Shown: piece after piece, positions 1-12,076 of the stretch
Numbering within the stretch: position 1 is the stretch's first letter
Layout of the letters: each line of letters starts with the position of its first letter
Origin: Thozetella sp. PMI_491
Lineage: Eukaryota > Ascomycota > Sordariomycetes > Chaetosphaeriales > Chaetosphaeriaceae
Assembly: GCA_021432635.1 (NCBI GenBank)
Contig: MU270102.1
Location: 1-64,000, forward strand
Length of the DNA stretch: 64,000 nt
Direction: 5' to 3'
Made by a program: the position numbers and the translations under genes
The notes under the pieces: model-generated
Told to the model about the DNA's origin: nothing
Databases searched by the model: none
What the model saw: only the letters and a program-made list of their open reading frames with translations

Positions 1-22
1 GGATATTACGAGATATCCACGG

Positions 23-39
23 TAAGGGTTAGGGTTGGG
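23..39 (+). repeat. short interstitial telomere-like tract
   Basis: TAAGGGTTAGGGTTGGG contains one exact TTAGGG, the ascomycete telomere unit, flanked by two imperfect units. It is too short to be a functional telomere and may be chance or a repair scar. Confidence 0.35.
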
Positions 40-50
40 TATGGGGATGG

Positions 51-69
51 ATCAGCTGGCCCAGCTGAT
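51..69. repeat. perfect 9-bp inverted repeat
   Basis: ATCAGCTGG, one centre base, then CCAGCTGAT form a perfect dyad with two CAGCTG cores. It could be a dimer binding site or a small hairpin; no function is shown. Confidence 0.5.
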
Positions 70-386
70 TTGGATCAGCCGGACCTCTGACACCAGCTGC
101 TCTCGTGATATTACTCCCTCAGCCCCTGCGGGGGGCGACGTATGTGGGGCAACATGCCAGGTATCGTATACATTTGATTCCCAGGAGAGCTCCATGCAGC
201 CGCAGTTCCTGTACATGAGCTCTTGCCTGGGAGCTATGTACAATGTACCCTGCCGCCCTGCTGCCTGGGGCTCCCCATTTCTTGGCCTGAGAGGCGGTCT
301 CAGCCTTGCGATATTATCATAGTGCAAAACCTGCTCGCCAGTCCTGGTTTCGGCGCCTCCTGGGCTGCGCTTTCAGAATCGAAGCC

Positions 387-3300
387 ATGGCCCAGCCTGT
401 GCTCATTTCGGATCATGTTGCTCGATGCCTGCGTCTCTTAGTCCAAGCAGAAGAGGCCTTGCAGAACGTCGGTGAGAAGACCAGCGTCTCGGTCCTAATA
501 AGCCTCAGGGACCAGCACACGCGCTTCAGGCTATGGTCGGGAAACATAGGAGCGCACAAAAAGGGAATGAGCTCCCTCGACTACAGAGTACGTGACTCTT
601 CTAAAATTAGAAATCAGGTCATCCGTCTCCTAGGGGACCTGGCGGAGCAAGTGCAGGATGTGATCACGATTGCCTCTGGCCAAAGGCTACCTTGGGATCA
701 GCTCCCAGACGATGAGTCGGAGCCGGAGCCGGAGCGACTTCAGGAGGGCGAAAATGTCGAAGAAGAGAAGGCAACGCATGGGCTGGCCTCGACAGAGCTC
801 GAGCAGATATCTATGGATATCGTGGAAGTTGTGGACTGCCTCTTCCGACTCAATGTGGCCATCAGAAACCCCGCTCCACACGACCGATTCGTCAAGTACA
901 AGTTCACCGATACCTCCTACTTTGAGCCGTTCGACATCCAGCATGTCCACTCCAAGTTTGCCTCCATCAGTCCTAAACTAGAAGAGCGGCTGGGCAAGGC
1001 GATATCCCGGCGGCGTCAATACTTCAAGTACCGCAAGGCGCACCACGAAAAACTCCAGCAGAATCTAGACGACGACGGCAAGCCATGGAATGATGAGCCG
1101 GCCCAGAGCACGATAGCCTCTTCAATCCCTAGCCACTTAAAAGAGCAGTCGGAAGGGGGCCCTAGTCGGACAGTGCTGCTAGAGGAGGACAGGTCAGACG
1201 CCGGGCTTTCCGAAACCTCGTACGCCACGTCGGCTGCGGCCGCGGAGGTCCTCCGGATACCTCCCATGCCAGAAGCTGCCCAAAAGGGACCCTTCGAGTG
1301 CCCTTTCTGTTTCATGATGATAGTTGTGACAACCAAGACATCCTGGAAGTAAGTTCGACTCCCTAAACATATCTCGCACCACTGGAAGTTAAAAATGCCC
1401 TTCAGGAAACATGTTTATGGCGATCTCCGCCCTTACATCTGCCTGGAGCCTGACTGTGTCACCGCCGACCGAGAGTTCTCCCGCCGCCACGAGTGGATGG
1501 AGCACACCAGGCAGGTCCACTGGAAGGCATACATTTGTCCTTTTAACTGCCACGCCACTTTTGCTTCCCCAGCTGACTGCAAGGCCCACCTGAAAGCGAA
1601 ACATCCAGAGGCAGTAGATGAAGACTCCAGGGATGCTCTCGTAAAATTGGCTGCTCGAGATCTTGACATAGAGAAGGGAGTACCTTGCCCGCTATGTCAC
1701 GAGGATCTCAAATCCGAAAAGAAGTACCAGAGACACGTGGGGCATCATCAAAAGCAATTGGCGCTCTTTGCACTCCCAGTTCTGGACTCCAAGGATGACG
1801 ACGATGACGATGGCAACGCCAAGAATTCTGACGCTGATTCTCGATCCACTAGTGTGACCTCGAGTGCTGCAGATCTTGACGACGTTGCTAGCACGCCAGC
1901 TCCTTTACCGGATGAACTATCTGAGCCATCCCGGGCCGCTCCCATCCAGGACAGAACAGAAGACCTAGCGATAGAAAACCCGCCCGGGGTTTCTGAAGGA
2001 CCGCGGCTGGCAGAGCACGTTATCAGCCGACTAGAGGAGTATTACCAGAGGGACCGACACCCCAGCATTGCTGCAATGGAATTCCTGGCTGTCAACCTTG
2101 GCATCGAGACAGATGACGTCCCAGTAAGCTTTATTCTTACCCTAAGTGGCCCCGAAGGGAGACTGTGCACTGACATGAGAAGCACTGGTTTCGCAATCGC
2201 CGCGAGAAAGAGGTGATGGCATATGGGCATCAGGGCCTCAAGGTAGATGATCAAGCTCTTGAGTCTAAAGGAGGAGCACAGAGGGTGCTCGTGGAGCAAC
2301 CGAACAACGTTGTATTGGCCGAAGAGGAATCGCGACGGCTTCGAAATAGGACAAGAAGTGCCGACGCTTACCGTGCTGGATCTCGGCAGACGAAGCATAC
2401 TCCCATCTCACAGCGGAGGGCGTCCATGACCTTGGGACAAGACGCGTTCGAGTACTTGACTCCGGGAGATTTGGTGCGATACGATCTCATGGCCCACGAC
2501 AGCAATACGGATGAATACCATCGTCCTCGTGTCCGTTCAAATTCTAACCCCAGGATAGCTTATGAAGAGGAGCGGCAGTCGCGAGCAACTTCACAACTGC
2601 CGAGGAGCCCGAACAAACCAGATAACAATGTTGCGGGGCCCTCCTACGAAGCCCCGTCTAGTTGGACGAATGAATCCCAGCCCGAGAAGGAATCTCCTGA
2701 TAGTCCCGTCGTCCTTCCGGAGGCGACGGTAATTGGCGATCCCGCTGTTCCTCATGCGCCCGCTTCGGATCGCGGTCGTTCTAGTCACACGGCCGCATTT
2801 GATGAGAACAGTTCCGCGGGCCATATAGTTCGCCGCCGGCACGCTTCCTCAGCATTCAATCCCAACGACCTATCGGGGCTAAGAGCATTGCGTGCTCAAT
2901 TGGCCGGACAAGAAGATGAGCAAACACTGCGGGAAAAAGTTCCTAATGATGTCGAACCTTCTTTTAAGCAGCCGGGGCAACTCGGTGCCGAGATGACAGC
3001 AACATTGAGCACCGAGGAGTCTGCTCTAAGTTCTCCGCCACAGCAGATCGAAATTCTTTCCTCTCCGCCCGAAATAGACGAGAAGAAGCCCATCAAGGGA
3101 ATTCTCAAACCGCCAAAGGCACAGTTCCCCGAGGAACTTAATCCTATCAGAGAAGGCGTCGCTCCACACAAAGACGACCAGAAGAAAGCTGCCGTTCCGA
3201 CTGGAGCTCGGTGGACCAAGATCAATCGACGACTAGTCAACCCTGAGGCCCTGACTATCGGAAAGGAGCGATTCGAAGTTCGTGATGACTTCGTAATCGT

Positions 3301-3442
3301 TCTCCGCGTTCTGTCCAAAGAAGAAATTGAGGCTTATATCGTTGCCACGGCGCAGCTAAGAGGTGAGCTTTATGCGTCCTTTAGCAGGATTCTACTCAAG
3401 CTTCATCGGGCACAGCTCGTGTCTGATGTAACAGACTATTAA
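387..3442 (+). CDS. C2H2 zinc-finger / homeobox-like protein with DUF8035-like C-terminus
   Basis: Three exons (387-1348, 1406-2123, 2180-3442) join in frame across 57 and 56 nt introns (donors GTAAGT and GTAAGC) to give 980 residues. Start M (MAQPVLISDH) is in GCCATGG context. Residues about 303-440 carry three or four C2H2-type fingers, including CPFC, YICLEPDC with a later HTRQVH, YICPFNC with HLKAKH, and PCPLC with HVGHH. Splicing intron 2 creates a homeodomain-like segment at about 515-572 ending KHWFRNRREKE, close to the WFxNRR recognition helix. A low-complexity linker follows, then a block at 906-955 (RRLVNPEAL, RDDFVIVLRVLSKEEI) that I associate with fungal DUF8035. Likely a nuclear DNA-binding protein; targets unknown. 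A GTGAGC just after that block could be a further donor, so the last 25 residues are less certain. Confidence 0.8.
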
Positions 3443-4538
3443 CAACGTACTAGAAATGCGACTCGACGAACTAACTCGCCAAGAGCCGAAAGGATAGAGT
3501 CCAAGCTTAGAGCTTGCTGTTAGTATCTATTCAAATAGCCACCGCTGCAAGGGACTTGGAGAGGTCTTTTATTGTGCCTAGAGTTCTCAGCTTACTGCTG
3601 AAGTAATGGGGTACCGCAGCGAGGCGTGACATGGTGGACACCGGGCGGAGGCTGAGAGAAGCTATGGTTATACTTGGGGTGAGCTTGTGCATTTTTGGGC
3701 AGGTGTTTGAAGTCTAGATTTGTCTCAAGCATCTTCACCAGATAAATTCGCGTATCACAGCATGACGAACCACGAACGGTGAGCGGTAACTACTATTATC
3801 ATAAGAGAGCATATGTTCACCCAGACTCCAGTTGTTTAGGTTAATATATAGCCGGGTTAGCTGGTACACAAATGGGTAACAAATACACAACTAAGGTAGC
3901 CGTGTGGAAGCTCTAGTAGATCAGCGAAAGTCGAATGATGCACATTTTGTTCACTCGATGACTCTTGCCATGTTCGTCTACTCTCACGCCTATCCTCGAT
4001 CAGTTCCTTGTGACTTCCTTACCCTAGTAACAGAGGTGTTAGCTTGGTGTCAAATATTAGGCGATCCAACCAATTGGCGGGCAGACTCTAGCCTCTTTGT
4101 AACCGGACATGCGGCCCTGGCTTGCCCGGTCCCTTCACCATATGGCCCTGCCAACCTAGTCGCAACTTCCCCGAGCTAACAATATTTCCAAGATCCGGCG
4201 CCTAGGTACCTAGTTACAGCACTAATAATTACTTGGTATAGTGAAGTGATGGTGATGAGTAGAGTGGGCCGGAGTCAGGGGCAGTTCTTGGCTACCCATC
4301 TAGCTTTTGTGCCGCAGCATGGGGAGGCGCTAGCGACCTTGGTACTGTGGTTGCACCGCCACTCCCAACAGCTTCGCCAAAGTCAACACGCCACGCGCGT
4401 GTTCGACTGCCCACTGCTCGCCTACTTGAGACAACGATACGCTTCACTTGGACTACTTCCACCGCATATATGTCGAGAGCTTTCAGCCCCCTCTACAATT
4501 TTTTTCGGCCTTTGGCGCGCCGACGACTTTTCTCCACC
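3443..4538. other. intergenic, no gene seen
   Basis: About 1.1 kb between two plus-strand genes. Short open frames (for example 3904-4179) show no conserved motif or plausible splice partner. It presumably holds the 3' UTR of the upstream gene and the promoter of the next. Confidence 0.5.
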
Positions 4539-5889
4539 ATGGAATTGCTCCCCACCCAGGAATCTGAGCAGCAATGGACACAGGCCGCACAAGAACCGCG
4601 ACTGCGCACCTTGCCTACCCGCGCTGTCATCCACACATTCCCAGACCCTTACTGGACGACCAATCTAAACACTGCCTATGCCCCGGAGGATGAGGATCTG
4701 GAGTCGTTTCATCTCGCCGGCCGGTCTTCCTTCTTTGCCGCCCTGGCACGCCTACCCGAACTTCCTAACGTACAAGATATCGCTCTTTGCTTCACACCCG
4801 AGTGCAACGGAGATGGTAACGCAAGTTACGCGTCATATCCCCTCGGACCGGAACCCCGGTGGCTGCGTGCCGACGTGCTGCGAGCCTTCTTCTCAGCGGC
4901 GGCTGCCCATCGCCGAACACCCGGCAACGCGCCGATACGCGCGTTGACGGTGCGAAACCTACAGAACGTAGCGGAGTCGGTTATCACTGCCTCCGAAGAC
5001 TTTGTGGAAACAATGCGGGACGTGACCAGTCTGCATCTACAGATCTGCACGGAACACGAGCCGAAGAACGAGCTTGCCGTTGACAAGCCTGAGATGCGTA
5101 CTTTTTGGCCGAGCCTCCGAAAAGAGTGGCTGGAGCCGCTAGCGGGGCAGCTGGAGCACCTCACGCTGTACTGGGACAACCACTGGGGTATGATGCCGTC
5201 TATCGACCTCGCCGGCCTGCATTTCCCACGCTTAAAGTCGTTGTCTCTCGGGACGTTCGTGTTCGGCAAAGACGAGCAATTAGAGTGGCTGCTACAGCAC
5301 CGCACCCTAGAGCACCTCGCCTTCGACAGCTGCACCATTTGCTTCCACTGGGAACTGTATGGCAGTCCTTGGGAGGAACCATTCGACCGCTCGGGATTGA
5401 CGCCCAAGGAGGTAGACCCAGCTCGGCTGAAAGAATCATGGGTGGATTCTATCTTGACGTACGACGGAACCTGGTCTAGGTACTTTGATCGAATAGCGAC
5501 GGGGCTACCTAGGCTCAAGAAATTTCAGATGGGCTACACTTGGGCTCCTTGGGGCGGTGTGAGATATCCCTTCCAGTTTTGGGCAACATCGATTCTGCTT
5601 GCAGTAGAGGATCTACAGGACGAGTCTGCTAACAATTCTTGGCAAATAGGGATTTGAGGGGTGCGATAGTCGTTTCGAAGACCGTGAGAAGATCGGAGCC
5701 GAATTGCATCATTGTCGATATGTCGCGTTCACATCGGAGACAGCACCGGGACCGTTCCTAGACCCTAATACTCCGGATGGAATCTTTTACGGCCTGAATT
5801 TTGAAACCGAGTCTCCTACCAAGAGGATTGGAGACGCAGACCAAAAGTCGTTAAATGCTCTACTGCGTACCGTGGACGCTCGCAGATAG
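4539..5889 (+). CDS. hypothetical protein, leucine-rich / F-box-associated style
   Basis: Two exons (4539-5603, 5650-5889) give 434 residues. The 46 nt intron is short, but it has a TGCTAAC branch site and an ATAG acceptor, and the join is phase 0; without it the frame stops at once. The start is chosen at CACCATGG (MELLPTQESE), although the frame stays open upstream to 4347. The middle has irregular leucine-rich segments such as LEHLTLYWDN, LKSLSLGTFVF and LEHLAFDSCTI, typical of fungal F-box/LRR hypotheticals, but no F-box is visible. No signal peptide or membrane helix, so probably cytosolic or nuclear. I do not recognise a specific function. Confidence 0.75.
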
Positions 5890-7366
5890 TCATATACCTT
5901 GTACCCTATGAACGGGATAGTACCCGTCTTGTGGACAAAAATTTAGCAACACGATGTCCTCACCTCGTTTGGTATTTTCGAGGTCTGATCCACGAGCAAT
6001 GCATATTGTAGACCGCCTAATCTTGGTGCAGTTCCAGCTCAAAACACTTGTAGCTTTTGGCAACATGATATATCGTGGTCAAGCCCTTCTTTAGCTGCAA
6101 TGATGGTTTACGGTGGTTATCCTTTAGTTCCAAAATGCAAGAACTCTACCGAAAGTTAGCTGCGAAATCTTAGGTCATCTACCGTAATAATTTACCGCGA
6201 GCATTTCCCCAGTGGTCAAGTCACTCATGCGATTGAAGTCCGCATCAGCCCTAAAGTATTAGAGTAAGAGAGGCACAATGTCCCGAATCTCGGCAAAGCG
6301 CGGTTGCGAGCCCCTCGGACTCTGATGTGATAGCTGCCTCAAAGCAGGATTGGGGCAAAAGCCGGTAGATGGTCAATGCCCGCTCACGACCCTGTGGCTT
6401 ATCCTCATCTATAATGCACAAAAACTCAAGGGACGAGCGCGCATGGGCCAATTACAATCTCTGTTCCCAGAGTTGCCTACGGAGCGTTTCCTGAGCTCCT
6501 ATTCCAATTCGAGTCTAATTCTTCACAAACGTGAGAGCTGGGCTGCCGATATTTAGCAGTAAGTAATTTTTTTTTTTATTTCTTTTCCCCGTCGCACAGA
6601 GTAGATAGCTATAGAGATGGGACGACGAAAAGCGTTAGCTCTTTTGGGCCATCTAAGCTCATTCAATTTCAACTATCAATGAGGCTCTGTATACGCGGGC
6701 CAGTTTATTGATGTCTCAAGCCCGGAGGGAGCCGTATCCAGGCAATCTTGGACGCTGCCTAAGGTAAAGTACCATGCGTGGGGTGATCGACACGGCTGAC
6801 TAGTCCGACAAAGGTAAAATGCTCACACAATTTCCCTTTGTATATGCGGTAAGGCGCAGTGGACAAGCGGCATTGAGCATTTCGCAGGCAGCATCTTATT
6901 ACTCGATTACCCCTGATTCGGCCGCTAGGCTTCTCGAAGCGAACCTGGATTTCGCCGGCGGTGCCACAGCCACGCTCAGCGTGCCATATGCCCCAAACCC
7001 ACGTGGTCAAGGCCCGATAATCCATGAAGCCGATCGCCTGTGCCGCATCCGATATCCCCATTTGAACAGCAAACTCGGTGGCATTGGAATTCCGTTAGGT
7101 AATAGGGTTGTCGTTTTCCATTATGTCACTGTCCACGCGAACAGCCTCACGGACATCGCCGGAATAGCCTTGTGATGATGGACTGGAGGTTGAAGGGTGG
7201 GCGCACTGATGTAAAAGAGTATAAAAGACTGGGCACGCGGCTTTCTTCGGGGACAAAAAATTAGACCAAGCAGATCACCATCCAAGTCTTTCACTTCAAC
7301 AGAGTTTTCAACAAAAGTTTACACGCTTATTTCTCAGCATCTCAAGCCTCTTCACAATCGTTCAAC
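5890..7366. other. intergenic region with promoter of the GH114 gene
   Basis: No gene is supported in about 1.5 kb. A poly-T tract lies near 6567-6578. The frame at 6819-7175 has no recognisable motif. The last 150 bases form the promoter and leader of the following gene: a TATA box at 7220-7226 and a CA/CT-rich leader before the ATG. Confidence 0.5.
7220..7226 (+). promoter_or_regulatory. TATA box upstream of GH114 gene
   Basis: TATAAAA lies 141 nt before the ATG at 7367 and is followed by a pyrimidine/CA-rich leader, as expected for an inducible, highly expressed secreted enzyme gene. Confidence 0.55.
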
Positions 7367-8357
7367 ATGAGACTCACGGTTGCGGCAGGCACCTTGGCTC
7401 TCTTTGGCTCGGCTCAAGGCATCGCCATCGCCCCGCGTGCCGACATCTGGAAGCCTACCGTGGGCGCCTCATGGCAGATTATCCTGACGGGCCAGCTGGA
7501 CATCGGCGCGAGCACTCAGTCTATCACCCCTAACGTCGACGTCTTCGACATTGATCTGTTTTACAACACCAAGAACGGCTCCGACAAGACCATCATCGAT
7601 GCGCTGCACCGGCTTGGCAAGAAGGTCATCTGCTACTTCTCCGCCGGCAGCTTCGAGCCCGACCGCCCCGATAGCGGCTCTTTCCAGGCTGCCGATCGGG
7701 GCAGGAACATGACCCAATGGCCCAAGGAGCAGTGGCTCAACTATAACAACGACAATGTGCACAAGATCATGGCTGCGCGGATCAAGATGGCTGCCGACAT
7801 GGGATGTGATGCTATCGATCCGGACAATGTGGATGGTGAGTACCTCTTCAGTCTACCATTTTTATCAACCAACTGACGTTGGCGTGCGCAAAGGCTACGG
7901 CGAAAACGGTGGCAAGAATCCTACCTTCACTCTAACGCAGACCGACTCGATCAACTTCGTCAAGTTTCTCGCCAGCGAAGCAAAGAAGAACAACCTCGCC
8001 ATTGGCCTCAAGAACGCGGGTGAGATCATTCCCGACGTCCTGTCGGTCGTAGATTTCTCGGTGAATGAGGAGTGTGCCAGCCGCACCGTCGCCGAGTGCA
8101 GCACTTTCCGCGCCTTCCCGGACGCCACCCCGAAGAAGCCCGTTTTCCACATCGAGTACCCCAATAGCGGCTCCAACAACCCTAGCTCAACCACTCCAGT
8201 CACGGATACCAACCCTTGGTGTAAGAGCGAGAGCGAGGACGGCGAGAATGTTAACATCTCTGACTTCAGCACTGTCATCAAGAACTATGATCTGAATGGC
8301 TGGGTTCAGCTTTGTGACAAGTCGGTTGCCACAACTCCCACTAAATCTGTGAGCTAG
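7367..8357 (+). CDS. secreted GH114 endo-alpha-1,4-polygalactosaminidase-like enzyme
   Basis: Two exons (7367-7835, 7894-8357; 58 nt intron, GTGAGT donor, CAACTGAC branch) give 310 residues. The first about 20 residues are a typical signal peptide (MRLTVAAGTLALFGSAQG). The mature part is one TIM-barrel GH114 domain: DIDLFYN, ICYFSAGSFEPDRPD, DAIDPDNVDGY (formed across the splice), LKNAGE and VNEEC are family landmarks. The Asp in DPDNVDGY and the Glu in VNEEC are the likely acid pair, by analogy with Aspergillus Ega3. The family cleaves alpha-1,4-galactosamine stretches of fungal galactosaminogalactan and related polymers, so the protein would act outside the cell on biofilm or cell-wall polysaccharide. 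It stands alone; no galactosaminogalactan synthesis genes are in the window. Length is normal for the family. Confidence 0.92.
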
Positions 8358-9746
8358 ACGCAACAGAGGCTGCTCCAACCTCCCTGCAATGCGGCGGTGC
8401 GGTTATATCGGTCCCATCTGCCTCATCGGCTGTGTGGGGGTAGAGGACGTTTCATACTGCATTCTTTCTATACTTTGGCTTAGTCTTTCTATGGCCGTAT
8501 CGTTTCTCAATAGACCATTCAGCCCTCGCCGGCAATTACCCTCTACTTCACAAGGTCAATAAACATACGCGTGACCCTTTAACCAGTCTGTGGTCGCTAC
8601 AGTCGACCAAGAAGTGAGCAATGCTCTAATTAAGCGAAGCGAGGCAAACAGCGCCAGTGTGCCCGGTGTTTAATTTGTCCGGGCCTTGATCTCTGAATAG
8701 AAAAGCCTTGCATCTAGCTCGTCTAACAGTATCTTTAGCGTGACTCGGAGAGGATGAGAGCTCTAAGTGTGGATCGAAGGATTCGCGTTGTGTAGGGCAA
8801 TTTACAAGCTCCTAACCTTCAGCCAATCTCGAGCGATCACTCGCCAATTCCGTTCAACTCAAGACGCAACTACATTACATCAGACTGTTTCTCAAAGAGA
8901 ACCGGAGCAGAGACGCATAGCAATAATTGGAATATGCATGGGCTAATCGACAGACGATCTAGCCACCCCTTGATATTCGAGCTTCCCGCCTCCCGTCCCC
9001 GGTGACCCGGGCACCAGCATTCCCCCCTTCCTCCAAGAAAACGACCATTAGGGAGCAAGAGTGAAATTGTCGCGGGATTGGAAGGCGCGAAATGGCGCTC
9101 TGGAGGAGGCTCGGATAAATAGTGCCGGGCTTGACTCGCTCCCGGCGTTGCCTCCGTACGGTTACGCAGGGTACGAATTGATACCCGGTTGCCCTTGGCA
9201 CATGGCCAAGACGAATTCTGATTCATTGCCCTTAGAATATCCCCAAAGACAAGAGGGTCCTTCGAGGAACCTGCAAGGCGTTTCTGATTTGTTCTGTGGT
9301 GCCGCAGATGCCGAGTCCAATTGCACAATGTCACTTGAGACTACCCACTGCATCGGTGTGCCAGCCCATCAACGGTGTGCTGCTCCCCCAGATGCCAGTC
9401 ACCTTAATCGCTCGAAAAAGGTATCGACGGTTGGAAGGAACCCGGAATGTGGTTGCATGTTAATTTGCCGAGACCCTTGCAGTCTGAATTCAGCTATCAG
9501 CCGCCTCAGAATTACCCCCGGCCTGACAAGCTTGGTCGGGAAGTTTTCGCTCATTGAGCCGGAATTCTAGAACGCGGTCATAAATGAAGTGCCTCCGAGC
9601 TCGACGGATGCCGCTGCGGGGTATGGAGTCAAGAGAGTGGCCTTAAGTGTTGGAATAAAAGGAGTGTGAGGGCTGGCTCTGTACCAAAACATGTGATTGA
9701 CGTCTCGATCTCACTTGTATCACCCTCCTCCCTCCAAGCAGAAGCC
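8358..9746. other. intergenic, no gene seen
   Basis: About 1.4 kb with overlapping short frames on both strands but no family motif, signal peptide or splice-consistent model. GGAATAAAAGG near 9652 is a possible TATA-like element for the next gene. Confidence 0.5.
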
Positions 9747-11455
9747 ATGCCGTCATATCCAGTGCTTTTCGCTGTGTTGTCCGCCGTCCTGGGGCCGGGC
9801 GTCACGAGCAATGTGGCACGCGCTCAAGCAGTCGGCGGCTGCACTGCGAACTCCTTCACACTACCCGGCTGGCTTGTCCAGGACTTTCACCACTCTCAAG
9901 CCTCATCTTCGAGTCCCCAAGACGTATCCTTTAGCGTTATAAATCGGGCCATAAACAGTTCTGCGGAGTTCTCATGCAAGGGTGCAAACAGCACGGTCAA
10001 ACTAGGCCAGGATTCTGCGAGTTGGACACTTTGCTCGGCCAAGGCGGGCAGCAAGACCAGCAATAGCTTCGATGCGTTCTTCCAGCTGAATGCAGTCACG
10101 GCCAGTGTGCTCATCAACGAGACATGGTCATGCGGTGATGTGACCCCTAAGAAGCCGTATGCTATCTGCCACCAACATTCTCTTCCTCAACACTGGCTGT
10201 CTGAGGTCTCGTACCGGTAATACTAACATAAGACGCGACTACACAGAATCGTATTCACGGCAGTGGGAAACAGCTCGCTTCCTTTGAACAACACAAGTAC
10301 GCCACTATTCGTGAAAGCGTCTCTGCTTTCCCCTGTAAGGATCACCCCTGCATATGTCAAGGGGCCGTCGGGGCACAGCGAACAGGGTTGTGCGGCGCGG
10401 TCGAACGCCCCCTCCTGGGACCTTGGGGGCATTCAGCTGAACCATCGCACGACTGCCATTGGTAATGGAAGTATGGTATCAGAGAGCCTTCAGATCCAAG
10501 TTGGTAGCGACACCATCGGTTATCGGTCCACATGTGGGGGCTTTGGAGGGGGCGCCGGGCTCATGCATGTGTCCTGCCAAGCACAGGAGCCTTTCCGGCG
10601 TAGTGAGAGGTACCGCATCCAGACCGATGCTACCTTTGATCCTGACACGTACAACTTCACTGTGACAGAGAATTGGTTTTGCGACGACGCGGACCCAGCG
10701 ACACCGTGAGTGATTCAGCCATGCGCGCGTAGCCCTACTGACCGTTTTGCTTACCATCGACCGCCACAGTGTTAGCATTGTCGCTTCGGGAAGTGGGAAG
10801 CTCCCGCTCCTGTGCGATAGATTCTTCGAGTCTTCGGCTGAGAATGTGACGTTTTGCACAAGCGATGACTTCAAGTTCTCTGGGAATGTGATCTCGAAAC
10901 AAGCACTGCCGGCCTACTCTCTGACCGACCCGTTCTCAACCACTGACAGCTGCACGATATCATCCATCGTAGCACCCACGTGGAGGCTCTATGACTTCGA
11001 GACCAATAGTTATTTTGGTAACTACGGGTCGGTCAGGTTCACTATGGAGCTTCAGACCAGCAACGAGTCCAGCGAATATCCGACGACGGTGGTCCAGAGC
11101 GAGGTGCAGCTGACGGCCTCTAGCCCTTCGAAATGGTATCCCTGTGCCTTTGACGCGTTCGAAGCCCCGACGGTGCCCTCCAACTGCTCTTTCCGATATG
11201 ATCCGGGGACCAAATCTTTGGCTCTGGACACGCAGTGGCTCTGCAGCGATCTCGACAGCGCTCACCCGTACGTTTGCCACTGCGCAGTCCGGAGATGACG
11301 TTTTGCTGACAATGAGTTCTAGGGTCACATTTAAGGGTTCCATCAACACCACTATCCCCGAACTTAGCTGCGGGCCGGAAGGAAACGCAACGCGTTGCGG
11401 AACGGCCACTGGGGATTCATGGAGCGCAAGCATTGGATCGGTTTCTTGGCACTGA
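9747..11455 (+). CDS. secreted Cys-rich protein of three exon-encoded repeats
   Basis: Four exons (9747-10156, 10247-10705, 10770-11267, 11323-11455) give 499 residues. The N-terminus is hydrophobic with a likely signal peptide ending near ARAQA. Exons 1-3 each encode one copy of the same roughly 140-residue unit: a Cys, a Trp-x-x-x-[DG] stretch (GWLVQDF, SWDLGGI, TWRLYDF), an N-glycosylation-rich beta-type middle, a Cys after SW, HV or KW, and a closing WxCxD signature (WSCGD, WFCDD, WLCSD). All three introns are phase 2 and fall at the same place, inside the Pro codon a few residues after that signature. Exon 4 supplies a short Cys-containing tail. The family is unnamed to me; an extracellular structural, adhesive or effector-like role is possible but unproven. 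Confidence 0.8.
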
Positions 11456-12076
11456 GCGACAACATCTTGGCTAGAAGAGGAGGAAGAGGGCAGGGCAAGC
11501 AGAATAGACCAGGATAATGCATTAATGGAGTCTATCCTGTGAGCTTCTCGGAGCTATTATTATTATTATTGACATGAAGCTTGCTGGAGCTGGTCGGTAG
11601 GATGGGATTTGCTGAATAACCTGGGGGCCAATTCAGCCCGAAGGCCAAGTTTAGTGCTTGGGCTTATCAACCCGTAGAGACGTTGGGGGCCGCCGACACG
11701 TTAGTTATGTACAGCAAGATGGATTTGTTTCGGGTCGGGTTAACCGGCGGGCCTCCCAAGGCTTGAACGCCTGGGTATCCGCCTCGGAAAACGGCCTGTG
11801 GCGCTGCTCGCCGCAGCCGCTGCCACGCCATTGGCCGACCGGCTTCTCGCCTGCTCAATGGGGCAATGCCTCTGGAGGCATCCAGACGAAGGCTCTCTCG
11901 GGCCTCTCTTGGCCCCCATGTCTCGATCCGATAGAAAAGTGCCCAGGATCCGAGCGCCTGTCGCTGCCATATAGAGAGTATAGCGTACGAGAAAATACAT
12001 ATGCGGAGGAGCCCGGGCGCAAGAGCCGCCACCCTCCTACACGACCAGCCAAACCTTCACCATCGCCGGAATTTTC
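11456..12076. other. intergenic, no gene seen
   Basis: About 620 bases. A short (TTA)n tract lies near 11558-11571. Frames at 11658-12194 are unsupported. This is probably the 3' UTR of the repeat protein and the promoter of the 2EXR gene. Confidence 0.5.

Larger units (their letters stand above)
1..386. other. upstream non-coding stretch
   Basis: No gene is supported here. It holds a short telomere-like G-rich run and a small perfect palindrome (listed separately), and it leads into the gene that starts at 387. Open frames on both strands lack any family resemblance. Confidence 0.5.

Noticed and set aside
3904-4179. 91-residue plus-strand frame
   Set aside because: No conserved motif and no plausible splice partner; treated as chance.
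6819-7175. plus-strand frame of 118 residues before the GH114 gene
   Set aside because: No motif, no signal peptide and no start context; ends in the GH114 promoter.
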